Position numbers and translations under genes: made by a program. From assembly GCA_041552055.1 (NCBI GenBank), contig JBFELO010000193.1:1-7772 (forward strand): DNA of 7,772 bases, given 5' to 3'. The notes below the pieces were generated by a model. It searched no databases and was not told the origin of the DNA. It saw nothing but the letters and a program-made list of their open reading frames with translations. This document shows, in pieces, positions 6,383 to 7,772 of the stretch. This stretch comes from JBFELO01 sp041552055. Its GTDB lineage: Bacteria; Acidobacteriota; Thermoanaerobaculia; Thermoanaerobaculales; Sulfomarinibacteraceae. How positions within the stretch are numbered: position 1 is the first letter of the stretch; each line of letters starts with the position of its first letter.

Positions 6383-7772
6383 ATGCACGCTCGCAGGGCG
6401 CTTTTCATCGCTTGTGTCGCTGTCACGCTGATCGCGTCCACAGCGTCGGCCCAGAGGGTGTTCACCGTCACCGGCGAGGAGGTGCCGTCGATGACCGAGT
6501 TCGACGAGATCATGCGGGGCCACTTGGAGGAGAACGACATCGACGGGGCAGCCCTCGCGGTCACCCTCGAGGGTCGGCTCATCTTCGCCCATGGCTACAC
6601 CTGGGCCGAGCCCGGCGCGGAGATCATCACGCCGACGCATCTGTTCCGAATCGCGAGCATGTCCAAGCCGATTACCAGCGTCGCCGTACATCAGCTCATC
6701 GAGCGCGGCCTGCTGAGCTACGACACGCCTGTGGCAGACACCCTCGGGCTGGTCGCTCCGCCCGGTACCGAGCCGGACCCGAACCTCGACCGGGTGATCC
6801 TGGACCACCTTTTGTATCACTCGGGTGGCTGGGACCGCGGACTGTCGTACGACCCTATGGATTACGACGAGACCATCGCGAGCCGGCTCGGCGTCGAGCT
6901 GCCGATCACCAAGTACGACATCGCCCACTTCATGACCGGTGAGCCGCTGCAGCACGGGCCGGGGACCCGCTCCGTCTACTGCAACTACGGCTTCTCTCTG
7001 CTCGGACTGTTGATAGAGCACGCGACGGGGCGCGACTACACCGAGTGGGTGCGGGAGAACGTGTTCGCGCCGATCGAGGTCTCCCGGCCCCGGCGCGGCC
7101 ACAGCGTGCGCGACGAGCTGGTCCCGACCGAGGCCGTGTATCGGTCCGCATGGGGCGATCCCTACCGGTACAACATCGAGAACGTGGACGCAGCCGGCGG
7201 CTGGATCATGTCGGCGCCCGACTACGTCCGGTTCCTGAGCTCGCTGTTCGACCCCGAGGAGTCCGTACTGCTGAGCCGCGAGAGCATCGACGACATGCTG
7301 ACGCCCTGGATTGAAGGTCATGGCTATGCTCGCGGCTGGGAGGTGGCACACGATCCGGTGACGGGGTTCGATCAGTACTCTCACGGCGGCGGTTTGCCCG
7401 GGACCTTGACGCAGGGGGTGTGGATCTCAGCCGGTCTCGCCGGGGTCCTGCTGCTCAGCAGCGACGTTGACGGCCCGTATCAGGGTCCCGACTTCGACGA
7501 AGCCATGGAGAACATCGCTGACTGGCCCGATCACGACCTTTTCCCCAGCGTGGGGATCGACGACCACGCCCCGGGCATGGTGCCCGCCGAGTCGTGGGTC
7601 GCGGCGGTGGCCCACGTGGACGGTGCAGAGGACAGCGTGTGGCGCACCGATGTCGGCCTCCTCAATCGTTCGAGCCTGGCGAGCCGGCTGAGGTTGCGGC
7701 TGTCGGCCGAAACCGACGTCGAAGATCTGGAATTCGAGCTCGCGCCCGGTGAGCTGCGAACGGTCGAGGACG
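6383..7772 (+). CDS. Exported beta-lactamase-family serine hydrolase with C-terminal Ig-like extension, 3'-truncated by the window
   Basis: The 463 codons seen begin with a clear signal peptide (MHARRALFIACVAVTLIAST, probable cut after ASA at residue 23). The catalytic domain carries S-x-x-K at Ser92-Lys95 (SMSK), Y-x-N at Tyr199-Asn201 (YCN) and H-x-G at 334-336 (HGG). It is therefore a penicillin-binding-protein/class C-fold hydrolase with Ser92 as nucleophile, acting outside the cytoplasm on a D-peptide or ester. It differs clearly from the 4634-6106 protein outside these motifs, so it is a family relative, not a recent duplicate. After about residue 400 comes a beta-rich module (VAAVAHVDGAEDSVWRTDVG, then LLNRSS, LAPGEL) of the kind appended to many secreted proteins in Acidobacteriota-like genomes, possibly for binding or surface display. 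The frame is still open at the window edge. The start has AAGGGGG (6371-6377) five bases upstream. Confidence 0.93.
   Translation, partial: MHARRALFIACVAVTLIASTASAQRVFTVTGEEVPSMTEFDEIMRGHLEENDIDGAALAVTLEGRLIFAHGYTWAEPGAEIITPTHLFRIASMSKPITSVAVHQLIERGLLSYDTPVADTLGLVAPPGTEPDPNLDRVILDHLLYHSGGWDRGLSYDPMDYDETIASRLGVELPITKYDIAHFMTGEPLQHGPGTRSVYCNYGFSLLGLLIEHATGRDYTEWVRENVFAPIEVSRPRRGHSVRDELVPTEAVYRSAWGDPYRYNIENVDAAGGWIMSAPDYVRFLSSLFDPEESVLLSRESIDDMLTPWIEGHGYARGWEVAHDPVTGFDQYSHGGGLPGTLTQGVWISAGLAGVLLLSSDVDGPYQGPDFDEAMENIADWPDHDLFPSVGIDDHAPGMVPAESWVAAVAHVDGAEDSVWRTDVGLLNRSSLASRLRLRLSAETDVEDLEFELAPGELRTVED

Noticed and set aside
6344..7384. Long - strand frame opposite the fourth gene
   Set aside because: It is antisense to the S-x-x-K, Y-x-N and H-G-G motifs of a convincing hydrolase with signal peptide and ribosome binding site.

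Overview
The window is GC-rich bacterial DNA with four protein-coding genes and no RNA genes, integrases or CRISPR arrays. All three genes whose N-terminus lies in the window encode a signal peptide, and the fourth (cut by the left edge) has extracellular-type domains, so this looks like a block of exported hydrolases. The best guess for the host is an Acidobacteriota lineage of the Thermoanaerobaculia/Holophagae kind, or another soil or marine bacterium with a similar secretome. This rests on my memory of two features: a terminal D-x-F-E-x-G-D-L-S-x-W-S motif on the first protein, and a 'H-x-x-G-x-x-x-S-x-W-R-T-D-x-x-x-x-N' Ig-like module at the end of the last one. No marker gene is present, so the assignment is an inference.

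Layout. (1) 1-2236, + strand: the 3' part of a large modular protein with a golvesin/xanthan-lyase-type beta domain, the C-terminal half of an amidase_3-like fold, one fibronectin type III domain and a glutamine-amidotransferase-like domain. Its reading frame is broken near position 193. (2) 2384-4444, + strand: an exported S9 (prolyl oligopeptidase/acylaminoacyl-peptidase-like) serine peptidase with a seven-repeat beta-propeller and a complete catalytic triad. (3) 4634-6106, - strand: an exported serine hydrolase of the beta-lactamase/S12 family with a C-terminal lipocalin-like domain. (4) 6383 to the right edge, + strand: a second, distinct beta-lactamase-family serine hydrolase carrying a C-terminal Ig-like extension and running off the window.

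The most unusual structure is between the genes. The convergent gap (4445-4633) and the divergent gap (6107-6382) each hold copies of a REP-like palindromic unit. Each unit has a 10-bp stem with the arm GGTGCCA[C/G]GT and a 23-24-nt loop starting with (AT)CTC. A further arm in inverted orientation closes a 102-bp composite element between the two serine hydrolases. No transposase is present to explain them.

Functionally, the S9 peptidase and the two S12-type hydrolases would act outside the cytoplasm on peptides, D-amino-acid peptides or esters, and the first protein has the domain plan of an exported peptidoglycan- or polymer-binding amidase. They need not be co-regulated: genes 2 and 3 converge, and genes 3 and 4 diverge from a shared 276-bp region.
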